From a virus, in the IMG/VR virus record IMGVR_UViG_3300046787_000390, positions 62,001 through 126,000 of that record: a stretch of DNA of 64,000 bases; one strand, written 5' to 3'. Position 1 is the stretch's first letter; each line of letters opens with the position of its first letter. The notes below the pieces were generated by a model. The model was not told the origin of the DNA, did no database searches, and was given only the letters and a program-made list of their open reading frames with translations. Of the stretch, positions 18,290 to 26,426 are shown in pieces. The position numbers and the translations under genes are program-made.

Positions 18290-19113
18290 TATTTGCGTCC
18301 TTTGCTTAATACTTTTTGCCAGTACGGGTGGTCTTGATGTAGAACAACTTCTTTTGGCTTTGAATGACCTTGCACTTTGCGATCACCTTTAACATGATCC
18401 ATATACTTGCCTAACTCTGAATTAATAAACGGATGCCCTGCAAGTCCTTTGTCTTCCCAGCTAGGATTTAAGTTATGGAACTTGCATCGGCTTTGAATTT
18501 GTTTTCTTAACACATCAAAAATATAGCTATCGTGCCATTCACGTTCTTGAAAAATTGCATCGTTGTTATACATGTTTACAAAGTCACGAATGAACTGTCT
18601 ACATTCAGGCGAATCTAAATTGTAAGCGACCCAGCCGCACTCTGAATGATATTTTTCTCCACGGCCTAAAAAGCTGACCATAGTGTTTGAAGGACAAACT
18701 GTGCCTAGTGCTTGCATGGTCACTGGGGTATGTGTAACTGAATCGGCATCAATCCATATCATCCATCCAGAATCAATCATGTCTGCTGCTACAGACTTAG
18801 CAAATACTTTGTAGCAAAAACGAACAGCGTCCCAGCGGAATTGCTTTTTAGGATTAAACACATCGGGTGGTCCTGCCTTGCCGTGCGCGAGAGGATTGTC
18901 CTTGTGGCGCTCAACAAATGCTCGAAGATCTGGGCTAGCAGCTAATATATCAACAACCTTTGTGTTTGGTCTTGTGGTTCGGGGTGTGCAGTTTTCTGCT
19001 AGCACAATTAAGTCGACTTCTGCTGGCCAGAATTGCTCGAATGTGTCAATCATGCGTTGGCCATATTGTTCTAACCCGGCCTGGTGAAATGTGGTAATTA
19101 CTGTATATTTCAT
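18289..19113 (-). CDS. Glycosyltransferase-like protein (DxD)
   Basis: The 274-residue protein starts MKYTVITTFHQAGLEQYG and has GWMIWIDADSVTH (DxD), WVAYNLDSPE, and HDSYIFDVL, matching GT-A-like phage and bacterial transferases that work with FkbM partners. It is the first gene of a two-gene minus-strand unit inside the glycan island. Confidence 0.7.
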   Translation of the reverse strand: MKYTVITTFHQAGLEQYGQRMIDTFEQFWPAEVDLIVLAENCTPRTTRPNTKVVDILAASPDLRAFVERHKDNPLAHGKAGPPDVFNPKKQFRWDAVRFCYKVFAKSVAADMIDSGWMIWIDADSVTHTPVTMQALGTVCPSNTMVSFLGRGEKYHSECGWVAYNLDSPECRQFIRDFVNMYNNDAIFQEREWHDSYIFDVLRKQIQSRCKFHNLNPSWEDKGLAGHPFINSELGKYMDHVKGDRKVQGHSKPKEVVLHQDHPYWQKVLSKGRK

Positions 19114-19119
19114 GTGAGA

Positions 19120-19125
19120 TATTTA
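19120..19125 (-). promoter_or_regulatory. Late-type promoter (minus) CTAAATA
   Basis: Reading the minus strand, CTAAATATCTCAC runs straight into the ATG at 19113. Six bases separate the motif and the start codon, so the transcript would be leaderless. Confidence 0.5.
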
Positions 19126-19128
19126 GTA

Positions 19129-19926
19129 ATGAAAACAGTGACCTATTTTCCTTTGCAGTGTGCCCTAAACTCAGGGCCTGTTATTTCTGCGGTTATGGAA
19201 TCCTTGCAACACGCCGGATTCCAAATTGAGACCAGCAGTTACGATGCCGATGTGGCGGTAATCTGGTCAGTGCTTTGGAATGGTCGCATGATTGCCAATC
19301 GAGATGTATATCAGTATTACCGCAGCAAAGGACGTCCTGTTGTGTGTATCGAAGTTGGTGCGCTAGATCGAGGACGTACCTGGAAGCTAGCACTCAATCA
19401 TGTTAACGCATTGGGTTACTATGGGCATCAAACTAATTTAGATTTTGATCGTCCCAAAAAATTAGGAATTTCGTTAAAAACTAACTCACTTGGGCACAAT
19501 AGGATTCTTGTAGCAGGGCAACACAATCGTAGTTTGCAACTGGAAGGAGTGGATCAAGAAGCCTGGTATGTGCAAAAAATAAATGAAGTTGCTGCTGGCA
19601 AACAAGTTGTAGTAAGACCACATCCTAGGTGCCCGATGGACCGTACCCGTTTTCCAAAAAATGTTGTATGGGAACAACCACGTAAGCTAGCAGACACATA
19701 TGATAGCTTTGATATGCACTGGGACTTTGATGCAGTCATAAATTATAATTCAGGGCCGGGAATACAAGCAACAATTGCAGGTGTGCTAGCAGTTGTCGAC
19801 ACTTCTAGCTTGGCATACAATGTAGTAGATAGAGAGCAGTGGTTAATTGAAATATGCCACACTGAATACACACTAGAAGAAATAGGACAAGGAACATGGG
19901 TAAGAAGGATAGGCTTAGAGCCTTAG
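19129..19926 (+). CDS. GT-B-like family protein, paralogue 6
   Basis: The 265-residue copy starts at the ATG at 19129, giving MKTVTYFPLQ, 15 bases from the divergent minus-strand start. It has VCIEVGALDRG, RILVAGQHN, KQVVVRPHPRCP, VINYNSGPGIQATIAGVLAVVD and WLIEICHTEYTLEEI. VRPHP is canonical for capsule-type GT-B proteins. The usual E-x-x-x-x-G-x-P has become Q-A-T-I-A-G-V-L, so it may be diverged in donor binding. Confidence 0.65.
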   Translation: MKTVTYFPLQCALNSGPVISAVMESLQHAGFQIETSSYDADVAVIWSVLWNGRMIANRDVYQYYRSKGRPVVCIEVGALDRGRTWKLALNHVNALGYYGHQTNLDFDRPKKLGISLKTNSLGHNRILVAGQHNRSLQLEGVDQEAWYVQKINEVAAGKQVVVRPHPRCPMDRTRFPKNVVWEQPRKLADTYDSFDMHWDFDAVINYNSGPGIQATIAGVLAVVDTSSLAYNVVDREQWLIEICHTEYTLEEIGQGTWVRRIGLEP

Positions 19927-20657
19927 CAGAAGCAGCCGGGCAACCGCCGCAAGGTCCGGTTCAGTGTGCTTGTTTAATACACGGCACTGCCTACTCATGG
20001 GATTACGTAGATCGCTTGTATAACATGCTGAGTCGTAATCTATCCCGTGGTATACAATTGCATGTTTATACAGAACCAGACAGAAAAGTTCCTGCTCATA
20101 TGGTCAAGCATGAATTAAAGGACCTTGGCGTATCGGGACCTAAAAAGGCCTGGTGGTACAAATTGCAACTGTTTAATCACAAGCATTATCAAGGCCCGTT
20201 GCTGTATCTTGACTTAGACACAGTAATTACTGATAATATAGATTGGATTACACATCAGCCGTTGGAATATTTCTGGGCACCTCGGGATTTTAAACGACTT
20301 TGGCGCCCTAACCATACTGGTATTAATAGTAGTGTAATGTGGTGGGACACATCAAAATTCAATGACGTATGGCAAACATTCCGCAATCAAGAGTTTCCAT
20401 TGCTACAACGCAGGTACCCGGGCGACCAGGACTTTTTAAGTGATGTAATAACACAAGATAGGCGTAGATTTCTCGACGAACGTTTGATACGTAGTTGGAA
20501 ATGGGAATGTTTAGATGGCGGCTGGGACTTTAAACACAGAAAACATTACGAACCCGATACAGGGACACGACTTGGCGGTGCAGGAGTCCTTGTTTTTCAC
20601 GGTAAACCAAACCCATGTCAAGTACAAGATCCAGTGATTTTACAGCATTGGAAATAA
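19896..20657 (+). CDS. Glycosyltransferase (DxD, GT8-like)
   Basis: GPLLYLDLDTVITDN (DxD near residue 103) and VLVFHGKPNPCQV near the C terminus are hallmarks of GT-A, GT8-like enzymes: DxD plus the His-containing loop. The length is 253 residues. It overlaps paralogue 6 by 31 bases and closes the sugar island. Confidence 0.75.
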   Translation: MGKKDRLRALAEAAGQPPQGPVQCACLIHGTAYSWDYVDRLYNMLSRNLSRGIQLHVYTEPDRKVPAHMVKHELKDLGVSGPKKAWWYKLQLFNHKHYQGPLLYLDLDTVITDNIDWITHQPLEYFWAPRDFKRLWRPNHTGINSSVMWWDTSKFNDVWQTFRNQEFPLLQRRYPGDQDFLSDVITQDRRRFLDERLIRSWKWECLDGGWDFKHRKHYEPDTGTRLGGAGVLVFHGKPNPCQVQDPVILQHWK

Positions 20658-20666
20658 TTTTATAGG

Positions 20667-20674
20667 CATAAATA
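20667..20674 (+). promoter_or_regulatory. Late-type promoter CATAAATA
   Basis: CATAAATA lies 24 bases before ATG 20699. CGGAGATT in the leader is a ribosome-binding site, so this transcript has a normal leader. Confidence 0.55.
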
Positions 20675-20698
20675 TCTTTAATCGGAGATTACACATAT

Positions 20699-21163
20699 AT
20701 GACTACTAGAACATTTAAACAGAATGGCATTGCATTTGGGCCAACACCTGTAAATATTACTGCAAAAATTGATAATGTTGTAGTATATGAAGGCACAGTT
20801 GAGACTTTGGATGAGTCTTTGCCAGTCTTGCCAAACCCAGCGTATACTGTAACTAATACACTATTTTCGTGGACTACTGACGTGGCATTTTCAGGTAATG
20901 CTGTTCTTGAAATAACAACAGACGGCAATGTGTTACTAGCCTCTACTTCTTCGAATTATACTCCGTTTACAGAAAACGGAAATATTTATTCATCGGGCGC
21001 AAATAATTTTATTGCATTTACCTCTGGACAGTTTGGTAATACTTACATCAATGATTCACTGCAAACAGTTTCCCATGGCGACCTACCGGGCATGTGGTGG
21101 TGGCAATTACAACCTAGCGATACCTTTGTAGAAAATATAACAATAAATCCTGGGCTTGAATAA
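20699..21163 (+). CDS. Small virion-like protein
   Basis: This 154-residue protein is predicted to be almost all beta. It is rich in Thr, Asn and Gly and has no Cys. MTTRTFKQNGIAFGPTPVNITAKIDNVVVYEG reads like a beta-sandwich structural protein. It has its own late-type promoter and a strong terminator, which suggests high late expression as a decoration or fibre protein. No family recognised. Confidence 0.6.
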   Translation: MTTRTFKQNGIAFGPTPVNITAKIDNVVVYEGTVETLDESLPVLPNPAYTVTNTLFSWTTDVAFSGNAVLEITTDGNVLLASTSSNYTPFTENGNIYSSGANNFIAFTSGQFGNTYINDSLQTVSHGDLPGMWWWQLQPSDTFVENITINPGLE

Positions 21164-21180
21164 AAGTTTATTTTAAATAA

Positions 21181-21203
21181 CCCTGCTAACAGCAGGGTTT
21201 TTG
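21181..21203 (+). terminator. Rho-independent terminator
   Basis: CCCTGCT (21181-21187), loop AAC and AGCAGGG (21191-21197) are followed by TTTTTGTTT. It ends two bases before the next -35 box, forming a terminator-promoter cassette. Confidence 0.9.
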
Positions 21204-21204
21204 T

Positions 21205-21233
21205 TTGACCAAATATTACAATTTGAGTATAAT
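21205..21233 (+). promoter_or_regulatory. Early sigma70 promoter
   Basis: TTGACC (21205-21210), a 17-base spacer and TATAAT (21228-21233). The ATG at 21241 is only seven bases after the -10 box, so the mRNA would be leaderless or nearly so. Confidence 0.85.
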
Positions 21234-21240
21234 ACAGGTT

Positions 21241-21402
21241 ATGAAAAAAGAACTACTATCTTTCACAGTTAAACAGCCTAAGCACCGGGCTCATCGTGTT
21301 CTTTTCTGCGAGGATACACCCTTTAAGCCCAAAGTAGTAGAGAGCAAAAAGGGTGTTTACAAGCGCCGCGACAAGCACCAAAAACCCTACACAGAAAAGT
21401 AA
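21241..21402 (+). CDS. Small basic early protein
   Basis: The 53-residue protein is very rich in Lys and Arg (KHRAHRVLFCEDTPFKPKVVES). The ATG at 21241 is chosen because longer forms would include the promoter. A short, basic, early-promoter-driven product suits nucleic-acid or host-protein binding, but no family is assigned. Confidence 0.65.
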   Translation: MKKELLSFTVKQPKHRAHRVLFCEDTPFKPKVVESKKGVYKRRDKHQKPYTEK

Positions 21403-21416
21403 TACTTTTGTAACAC

Positions 21417-21445
21417 TTGACCAAAAATTCCCGATTTGCTATAAT
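21417..21445 (+). promoter_or_regulatory. Early sigma70 promoter (conserved spacer)
   Basis: TTGACC and TATAAT are 17 bases apart. The spacer ends CCCGATTTGC, shared with several other early promoters here. Confidence 0.85.
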
Positions 21446-21472
21446 AATGGCATAGTAAGCAAAAAGGGAAAC

Positions 21473-21622
21473 ATGAAATACACTCTGATTACACGTAACG
21501 GTAAAGTATTAACTTTTTTCTTGAAGGTAGTAGCAGAGCAGTTTCAAACAGCATACGGCGGTGTTGTAATCACGCAACAAGTGCTAGAAACACAAGAAAC
21601 CGCAGAAACGGTTGACCAATAA
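21473..21622 (+). CDS. Small early protein
   Basis: The 49-residue protein (MKYTLITRNGKVLTFFLK...) starts after AAAGGGAA. Its last codons (ETVDQ) are encoded by the -35 region of the next promoter. Function unknown. Confidence 0.6.
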   Translation: MKYTLITRNGKVLTFFLKVVAEQFQTAYGGVVITQQVLETQETAETVDQ

Positions 21623-21640
21623 TGCCCAATTTGCTATAAT
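21612..21640 (+). promoter_or_regulatory. Early sigma70 promoter overlapping a stop codon
   Basis: TTGACC (21612-21617) lies inside the last codons of the upstream gene. TATAAT is at 21635-21640 after a 17-base spacer. The initial transcribed region reads ATACACATAC. Confidence 0.85.
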
Positions 21641-21670
21641 ATACACATACAGAAACAAAAAGGAATACAG

Positions 21671-21919
21671 ATGGACGCTATCCAGAAAACAGCAATCAAA
21701 GAAACAGCAAAAGTAGTTGGTGCTATTACCGGCCTGGTAATTGTAGTATCGGTAGTTATTTCCTTGCTTTCATTGGGCGCTATCGCTGGTATCGTTATGG
21801 TGTATTGCTTGTTCATGGGCGTCAAGATGATCTACGATGCTAACCTTGCCCAAGCGAAAGCAGACGCCTATACCAAACAAGCAGAAATCGACGCAGAAAT
21901 TGATCGTTTGCACAAGTAA
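21671..21919 (+). CDS. Small inner-membrane-type protein
   Basis: The 82-residue protein has a long hydrophobic stretch (about residues 15-55: VVGAITGLVIVVSVVISLLS then GAIAGIVMVYCLFM), probably two membrane helices, followed by a charged coiled-coil-like tail rich in Ala, Lys and Asp. It is driven by its own early promoter. Function unknown. Confidence 0.7.
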   Translation: MDAIQKTAIKETAKVVGAITGLVIVVSVVISLLSLGAIAGIVMVYCLFMGVKMIYDANLAQAKADAYTKQAEIDAEIDRLHK

Positions 21920-21924
21920 AACGG

Positions 21925-21953
21925 TTGACCAATAATTGCCCTTTTGCTATAAT
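21925..21953 (+). promoter_or_regulatory. Early sigma70 promoter (AAACGG-TTGACC type)
   Basis: TTGACC (21925-21930), a 17-base spacer ending TTTTGC and TATAAT (21948-21953), followed by ATACACATAA. Confidence 0.85.
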
Positions 21954-21998
21954 ATACACATAACAACAAAACATCAACAACAACTTTTTGGAGCTAAA

Positions 21999-23021
21999 AT
22001 GAGTTCAGTTCGTATTGTGCGTGGCGAGTATCGCAACAAAGTTATTTCTAATCAAGTGTTTGCTCTTGTGTCAGGCTTTCAAACAGGTGCCAAAGGTAAC
22101 TTCGTTACTGTCGAAAACAATGGTGCCTTTCCTAACTGTCCTGATTCGATTCGTGTGCGTGTTGACAGCATCGACGATGTAGAGTATACTACAGCAATGG
22201 CACATGACAATGTAATTAAACTTGAGCAACCAGCTCGTACCCAAGAAACAGACGAAGATGCAATGTCGCGTATTCGTGAGCGTTTTGAAATCCTGCATGA
22301 AATGACAAAAGCCACTGTGGCTGGCGACATTCGTGCTATGATTGTGTCAGGCCCCCCGGGTGTTGGCAAATCGTTTGGTGTGGAGAAAGAAATTGACAAA
22401 GCAACTATGTTTGATAAGCTCGCCGGGAAACGCCTTCGTGCTGAAGTTGTCAAAGGCAGTGCAACACCTATCGGTCTTTATCAAACTCTCTACAAATACT
22501 CAGATACAAATTGTGTGGTGGTGTTCGACGATTGCGACTCTATTTTACTCGACGACGTATCGCTTAACTTACTCAAAGGGGCGTTGGATTCCGGCAAGAA
22601 GCGTAAAATCTCCTGGTTGTCAGAGTCCAGCACACTGCGCCGTGAAGGCATTCCTGACAGCTTTGAGTTCAAAGGTTCCGTCATCTTTATCACCAACTTG
22701 AAGTTTGATGGCATGAAGAGCCAAAAGTTGCGTGATCACTTGGATGCACTGCAATCTCGTTGTCACTATCTTGACTTGACTCTTAACACCATGCGCGATC
22801 GTTTGTTGCGTATCCGTCAAATTGCCGCAGACGGCGAGTTGTTTGCAGACTACGATTTTGACAAGTGTGTGCAAGACGAGATTATCGAGTTTATGGACAC
22901 CAACAAAGATCGCTTGCGTGAAGTATCATTGCGTATGGCAATCAAGATTGCAGACTTGCGCAAGATGTCAGTTACTAACTGGAAGCGTTTGACAGAAACT
23001 ACTTGTATGAAGGCAGCTTAA
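21999..23021 (+). CDS. AAA+ family ATPase
   Basis: The 340-residue protein has Walker A GPPGVGKS at residues 118-125, Walker B VVVFDDCDS at about 173-181, and a sensor-1-like VIFITNLKF. The ATG at 21999 follows TTGGAG. An N-terminal beta domain (1-80) may bind partner or substrate. It does not show the gp44 clamp-loader SRC motif. Similar AAA+ proteins are common in T4-type phages without a settled role. Confidence 0.8.
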   Translation: MSSVRIVRGEYRNKVISNQVFALVSGFQTGAKGNFVTVENNGAFPNCPDSIRVRVDSIDDVEYTTAMAHDNVIKLEQPARTQETDEDAMSRIRERFEILHEMTKATVAGDIRAMIVSGPPGVGKSFGVEKEIDKATMFDKLAGKRLRAEVVKGSATPIGLYQTLYKYSDTNCVVVFDDCDSILLDDVSLNLLKGALDSGKKRKISWLSESSTLRREGIPDSFEFKGSVIFITNLKFDGMKSQKLRDHLDALQSRCHYLDLTLNTMRDRLLRIRQIAADGELFADYDFDKCVQDEIIEFMDTNKDRLREVSLRMAIKIADLRKMSVTNWKRLTETTCMKAA

Positions 23022-23022
23022 T

Positions 23023-23241
23023 ATGGAAAAACTTATCGCAATTGTTAGTGCTATTGCACTTGCACTAGCAGGTGTTATGTTCATCAGCTTCTTGATGTCA
23101 TGGCCAGTGATGATGTTGTGGAATGAATGCTTGGTAGGCGCAGTAGCAGGTGTTAACAAAGTTACTTGGTTGCAAGCATGGGGCATTTCAATCCTAACAG
23201 GTATCTTGTTCAAAGAAACTTCTGTAAAGTTTAGCAAATAA
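23023..23241 (+). CDS. Small membrane protein
   Basis: The 72-residue protein has an N-terminal hydrophobic helix (LIAIVSAIALALAGVMFISF) and a second one around WGISILTGILF. The pattern W.V..LWN..V.G...VT..QAWG.S.L.G.LFK is common among small phage proteins of unknown function. It starts two bases after the AAA+ stop. Confidence 0.7.
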   Translation: MEKLIAIVSAIALALAGVMFISFLMSWPVMMLWNECLVGAVAGVNKVTWLQAWGISILTGILFKETSVKFSK

Positions 23242-23250
23242 GGAAACGCT

Positions 23251-23367
23251 ATGTTTGAAATTTGGGAAGGCGACTTGTATTTGTATAGTGTGGACACACG
23301 TTACGAGGCCGATGAACAAGAGGAAGCCGGCTTTACTGTAAAATCTCTGGAGTACTACGGTGCGTGA
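23251..23367 (+). CDS. Very small acidic protein
   Basis: A 38-residue frame (MFEIWEGDLYLYSVDTRYEA...) preceded by AAGGAAA. It overlaps the next frame by 8 bases. Real because of its RBS and tight packing; function unknown. Confidence 0.5.
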   Translation: MFEIWEGDLYLYSVDTRYEADEQEEAGFTVKSLEYYGA

Positions 23368-23518
23368 ACTAGTTATTACACGAATCCAAGAGTGTGCTTG
23401 TGGCGAGCCTGTAATCGAGGATGCTAATGGCGACGAGCATGTGGTATCAGAACTGGACTTGATGAGCGACGAAGACTTACTGATCTTGTTTGAAGAATTA
23501 ATTGGCTTTAACGGATAA
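23360..23518 (+). CDS. Small protein, GTG start
   Basis: A 52-residue acidic product with an early CAC (residues 12-14) and a C-terminal leucine-rich acidic helix (DEDLLILFEELIGF). GTG at 23360 is the only start that covers the frame. Unknown function. Confidence 0.45.
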   Translation: MRELVITRIQECACGEPVIEDANGDEHVVSELDLMSDEDLLILFEELIGFNG

Positions 23519-23522
23519 CAAC

Positions 23523-23672
23523 ATGGACAAATATGAACAAATAAAAAAGCTGGCTCAAGCGGCCATGCTGATTCAAGAAGTAATCAATTCAGGCGATTGC
23601 CCGTATACTTTCGAGCTTGAAGAGATCAACGAAACGATTGCTGATTTAGCAGACGAAATCGAGGAAGCATAA
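23523..23672 (+). CDS. Small helical acidic protein
   Basis: A 49-residue protein (MDKYEQIKKLAQAAMLIQEV...) that is almost all helix with an acidic end (ETIADLADEIEEA). It starts five bases after the previous gene. Unknown. Confidence 0.5.
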   Translation: MDKYEQIKKLAQAAMLIQEVINSGDCPYTFELEEINETIADLADEIEEA

Positions 23673-23727
23673 CCCCGCAGTGTGCGTAGGGGCAATGTCA
23701 ATAAGACCTCTCCGATAAGGAAATATT

Positions 23728-23832
23728 ATGGGCTCAGATAAAGCATTTTTCGGAACTATCCTTGCATTGTTTGCATTGATGACAGGTAACCCAGGTACTG
23801 CCTTGATTATTTTTATTATTGCGGTGATGTAA
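23728..23832 (+). CDS. Very small hydrophobic protein
   Basis: 34 residues, nearly all hydrophobic (AFFGTILALFALM... ALIIFIIAVM). It is probably one membrane helix, preceded by AAGGAAA and coupled by TAATG to the next gene. Confidence 0.45.
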   Translation: MGSDKAFFGTILALFALMTGNPGTALIIFIIAVM

Positions 23833-23975
23833 TGATACTGATTAATATTTTCTTTGCGTGGTGGATGTGGGACGTAGCATCGACTCATTTTGAAAAAGGC
23901 AACAACACATTAGGATGGGTCGGTATTGCACTTAGCGCAGCAAACGCAGCAACAGCACTTGCTCATTTGATTTAG
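23832..23975 (+). CDS. Small membrane-type protein
   Basis: 47 residues (MILINIFFAWWMWDVASTHF...). Aromatic N terminus and Ala-rich C terminus suggest a membrane-associated peptide. It closes the operon just before a strong terminator. Confidence 0.45.
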   Translation: MILINIFFAWWMWDVASTHFEKGNNTLGWVGIALSAANAATALAHLI

Positions 23976-24009
23976 TTAGCTCCTGGATCGTGAAAACGGT
24001 TCATTTACA

Positions 24010-24035
24010 ACAGGCTCTTCGGGGCCTGTTTTTTT
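24010..24035 (+). terminator. Rho-independent terminator with UUCG loop
   Basis: ACAGGCTC pairs with GGGCCTGT around a TTCG tetraloop and is followed by seven T residues, which also form the start of the next -35 box. Confidence 0.92.
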
Positions 24036-24062
24036 GACTTTATGCAGCGATAAGTATATACT
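24034..24062 (+). promoter_or_regulatory. Sigma70 promoter, probably leaderless
   Basis: TTGACT (24034-24039), a 17-base spacer and TATACT (24057-24062). The ATG is at 24069, where transcription should start. Confidence 0.7.
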
Positions 24063-24068
24063 ACTACG

Positions 24069-24923
24069 ATGCTTTCTATTACTTTAGGAACCGCAAATCC
24101 TTTAACACTACAATTCCAAATACGAAATACACCTGTTGCAGCCTTATGGCGAGACCGTATGCAAAACAGGAACTCCTGGCCACTTGATCATCCGGATCGA
24201 TTTTACGGTTTTAACACACTTGAGCAAGAACAACTCCGAGCACAGGAATTCGTTCAGCAATGCATTGATACAATAAACAGTCACAGGCCGTTAATTAATA
24301 GGCCATTTGATTGGACACAAGATTGTTTAAATTATTTGCACAACATATTTGAAATACATCACGGGTTATTAGATCAGCAAACATCAGAATACTGGCTAAC
24401 TGCCGACGATACTGCCAGGCGTGCAATAGGGGAATTAAACATAGCAGTACATCGATGCGAAACTGCAATGCGAAACCCAGCGCCGCGAGTTGTTTGTACC
24501 TGGTACGGTATGCCTAAAACACACAGGCTATCTGAAGAATTGCAAAGCACGTATGGCACTTGGCAAATTAACTTTGGTACAGTTTATTTGAACTATTGCG
24601 AGATAGGAAAAACTGTTGAGGATTTAGAACACGACAATGACAAGTATATTGCAGACGAAGCGTTTCAACCGTTTAGTCACTACAGCGCAGACTTCAATAT
24701 TCAATTTCACGATCGGAACCTAAGTGAGAAATACGGAAGAATACAACGCTACATTGATCAACACCGAGAGTTTTTCCTTGCAAAAAATATCACTAGTGTG
24801 TATAATGTAAAGGCACGGCCCTTGAGATTTCCAGTAGCGGATTTAATTTACACAGGCGCCAAAGAAGATCTATTAGTAGAAATTGCAAAACGACAATGGA
24901 TTAGCCAGATAGAAATAGAATGA
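24069..24923 (+). CDS. Unknown protein upstream of uvsW
   Basis: A 284-residue protein with many His, Trp and Tyr residues (FDWTQDCLNYLHNIFEIHHG, GTVYLNYCEIGKT). I recognise no family or catalytic motif. The His-rich segments could bind metal. It overlaps uvsW by ATGA. The start sits at the predicted transcription start, so it is probably translated as a leaderless message. Confidence 0.6.
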   Translation: MLSITLGTANPLTLQFQIRNTPVAALWRDRMQNRNSWPLDHPDRFYGFNTLEQEQLRAQEFVQQCIDTINSHRPLINRPFDWTQDCLNYLHNIFEIHHGLLDQQTSEYWLTADDTARRAIGELNIAVHRCETAMRNPAPRVVCTWYGMPKTHRLSEELQSTYGTWQINFGTVYLNYCEIGKTVEDLEHDNDKYIADEAFQPFSHYSADFNIQFHDRNLSEKYGRIQRYIDQHREFFLAKNITSVYNVKARPLRFPVADLIYTGAKEDLLVEIAKRQWISQIEIE

Positions 24924-26389
24924 AAACAGCATCAATTATAATCAAAGACGAAGTTAACATCAAAATCGAAGGATTAGAGTTAGACGTTCGCAAGGCACTA
25001 GTTAATGCCTTTAAGTATGAGAACCCCGCAGCACGTTATATGCCAGCAGTTCGACTTGGACGTTGGGACGGCAAGGTAGCATACTTCCAACTTGGTGGTA
25101 GCACTTATACAAACTTGCTGCCAGAGATTGTGCCCATACTGGAAAAATTCAATTACGACATTGAACTAGATGATCAGCGCACTTACTCAAACACATTCCA
25201 GTTTGATACAATGCTGGAAGATACATTCTCTACAATTACATGGCCCAAGGGTCACCCAATGGTAGGACAACCAATTGGGTTACGTGATTATCAAGTTGAG
25301 ATCGTTAATAACTTTCTAGCAAATCCACAGTGTATCCAGGAAGTTGCTACAGGTGCAGGCAAAACAATTATGACTGCATCGCTTAGTTGGAACGTTCAGA
25401 AATATGGGCGAAGCATTGTTATTGTTCCAAACAAGAGTCTAGTTACACAAACAGAAAAAGACTACATTAACTTGGGACTAGATGTTGGTGTATACTTTGG
25501 TGATCGCAAGGATTACAACAAGACACATACAATTTGCACTTGGCAGAGTCTAAACAATCTGCTCAAAGAAACTAATTCGGGCACTGCTCACTTTACAATA
25601 CAAGACTTTTTAGAAGATGTTGTGTGCGTGATAGTAGACGAAGTGCATATGGCCAAGGCAGAGGCACTTAAAACTCTGCTCACAGGTGTTATGGCACATA
25701 TTCCTATTCGCTGGGGACTAACAGGCACAGTGCCTAAAGAAAAGTTTGAAAGCCAGGCATTGCTAGTGAGCCTGGGCCCAGTCATTGGTAAGCTGTCAGC
25801 TAACGAATTGCAACAGCAAGGTGTGCTAGCACAATGTCATGTAAACATTGTGCAACTAGTGGACCACGTAGAATACAAAGACTATCAAAGCGAACTAAAA
25901 TACTTGCTTGAAGAGTCAGGGCGATTAGATACAATGGCAGATCTTGTGAACAAAGTTAACGAAACAGGTAACACTCTGGTGCTAGTTGATCGTACCGAGT
26001 GCGGCAGACAGCTAGTGGCACGTCTTGGCGAACGAGCAGTATTTGTATCAGGTGCAACTAAAGGAACAAAGAGACAGGAAGAATATGATGCAGTGGCTGA
26101 TGCAACGGACAAAATTATTGTGGCCACCTACGGCGTGGCTGCGGTTGGTATTAACATTCCTAGAATTTTTAACTTGGTGCTCATTGAGCCTGGTAAAAGT
26201 TTCGTTAGGGTTATCCAATCGATTGGTCGTGGCATCCGCAAAGCTGAGGATAAGGATCATGTTGAGATCTGGGACGTTACCTCAACGTGTAAGTTTGCAA
26301 AACGACACTTGACCAAGCGCAAGGCATTTTATAAAGAAGCTAACTATCCTTTCTCGGCAGAAAAGCTAGAATGGATGAAAATTAAATAA
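24920..26389 (+). CDS. uvsW: UvsW helicase
   Basis: The 489-residue SF2 helicase has the UvsW N-terminal domain (VRLGRWDGKVAYFQLG), Walker A ATGAGKT near residue 143-149, DEVH box VDEVHMAKA, LTGTVPKE, and QSIGRGIRK (motif VI). T4 UvsW unwinds R-loops and branch-migrates recombination forks, switching replication from origin- to recombination-driven start. Confidence 0.95.
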   Translation: MKTASIIIKDEVNIKIEGLELDVRKALVNAFKYENPAARYMPAVRLGRWDGKVAYFQLGGSTYTNLLPEIVPILEKFNYDIELDDQRTYSNTFQFDTMLEDTFSTITWPKGHPMVGQPIGLRDYQVEIVNNFLANPQCIQEVATGAGKTIMTASLSWNVQKYGRSIVIVPNKSLVTQTEKDYINLGLDVGVYFGDRKDYNKTHTICTWQSLNNLLKETNSGTAHFTIQDFLEDVVCVIVDEVHMAKAEALKTLLTGVMAHIPIRWGLTGTVPKEKFESQALLVSLGPVIGKLSANELQQQGVLAQCHVNIVQLVDHVEYKDYQSELKYLLEESGRLDTMADLVNKVNETGNTLVLVDRTECGRQLVARLGERAVFVSGATKGTKRQEEYDAVADATDKIIVATYGVAAVGINIPRIFNLVLIEPGKSFVRVIQSIGRGIRKAEDKDHVEIWDVTSTCKFAKRHLTKRKAFYKEANYPFSAEKLEWMKIK

Positions 26390-26391
26390 AT

Positions 26392-26420
26392 TTGACTTTC
26401 AGACTCAAATATAGTAAACT
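26392..26420 (+). promoter_or_regulatory. Sigma70-like promoter, probably leaderless
   Basis: TTGACT (26392-26397), a 17-base spacer and TAAACT (26415-26420), with ATG at 26427. A late-type ATTAAATA overlaps at 26381-26388. Confidence 0.55.
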
Positions 26421-26426
26421 ACTAAC

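Noticed and set aside
11891-20657. A complete DNA hypermodification system
   Set aside because: The transferases would fit DNA glycosylation, but no dCMP/dUMP hydroxymethylase, thymidylate-synthase-like gene or modifying kinase is in the window, so only a general glycan role is supported.
21999-23021. gp44 clamp-loader large subunit
   Set aside because: It is an AAA+ ATPase but lacks the SRC motif, and the rest of the chain differs from gp44. It also lies far from the possible gp62-like gene.
23675-23700. CCCC...GGGG hairpin between small early genes
   Set aside because: The stem is short and interrupted and no T run follows, so I did not call a terminator.
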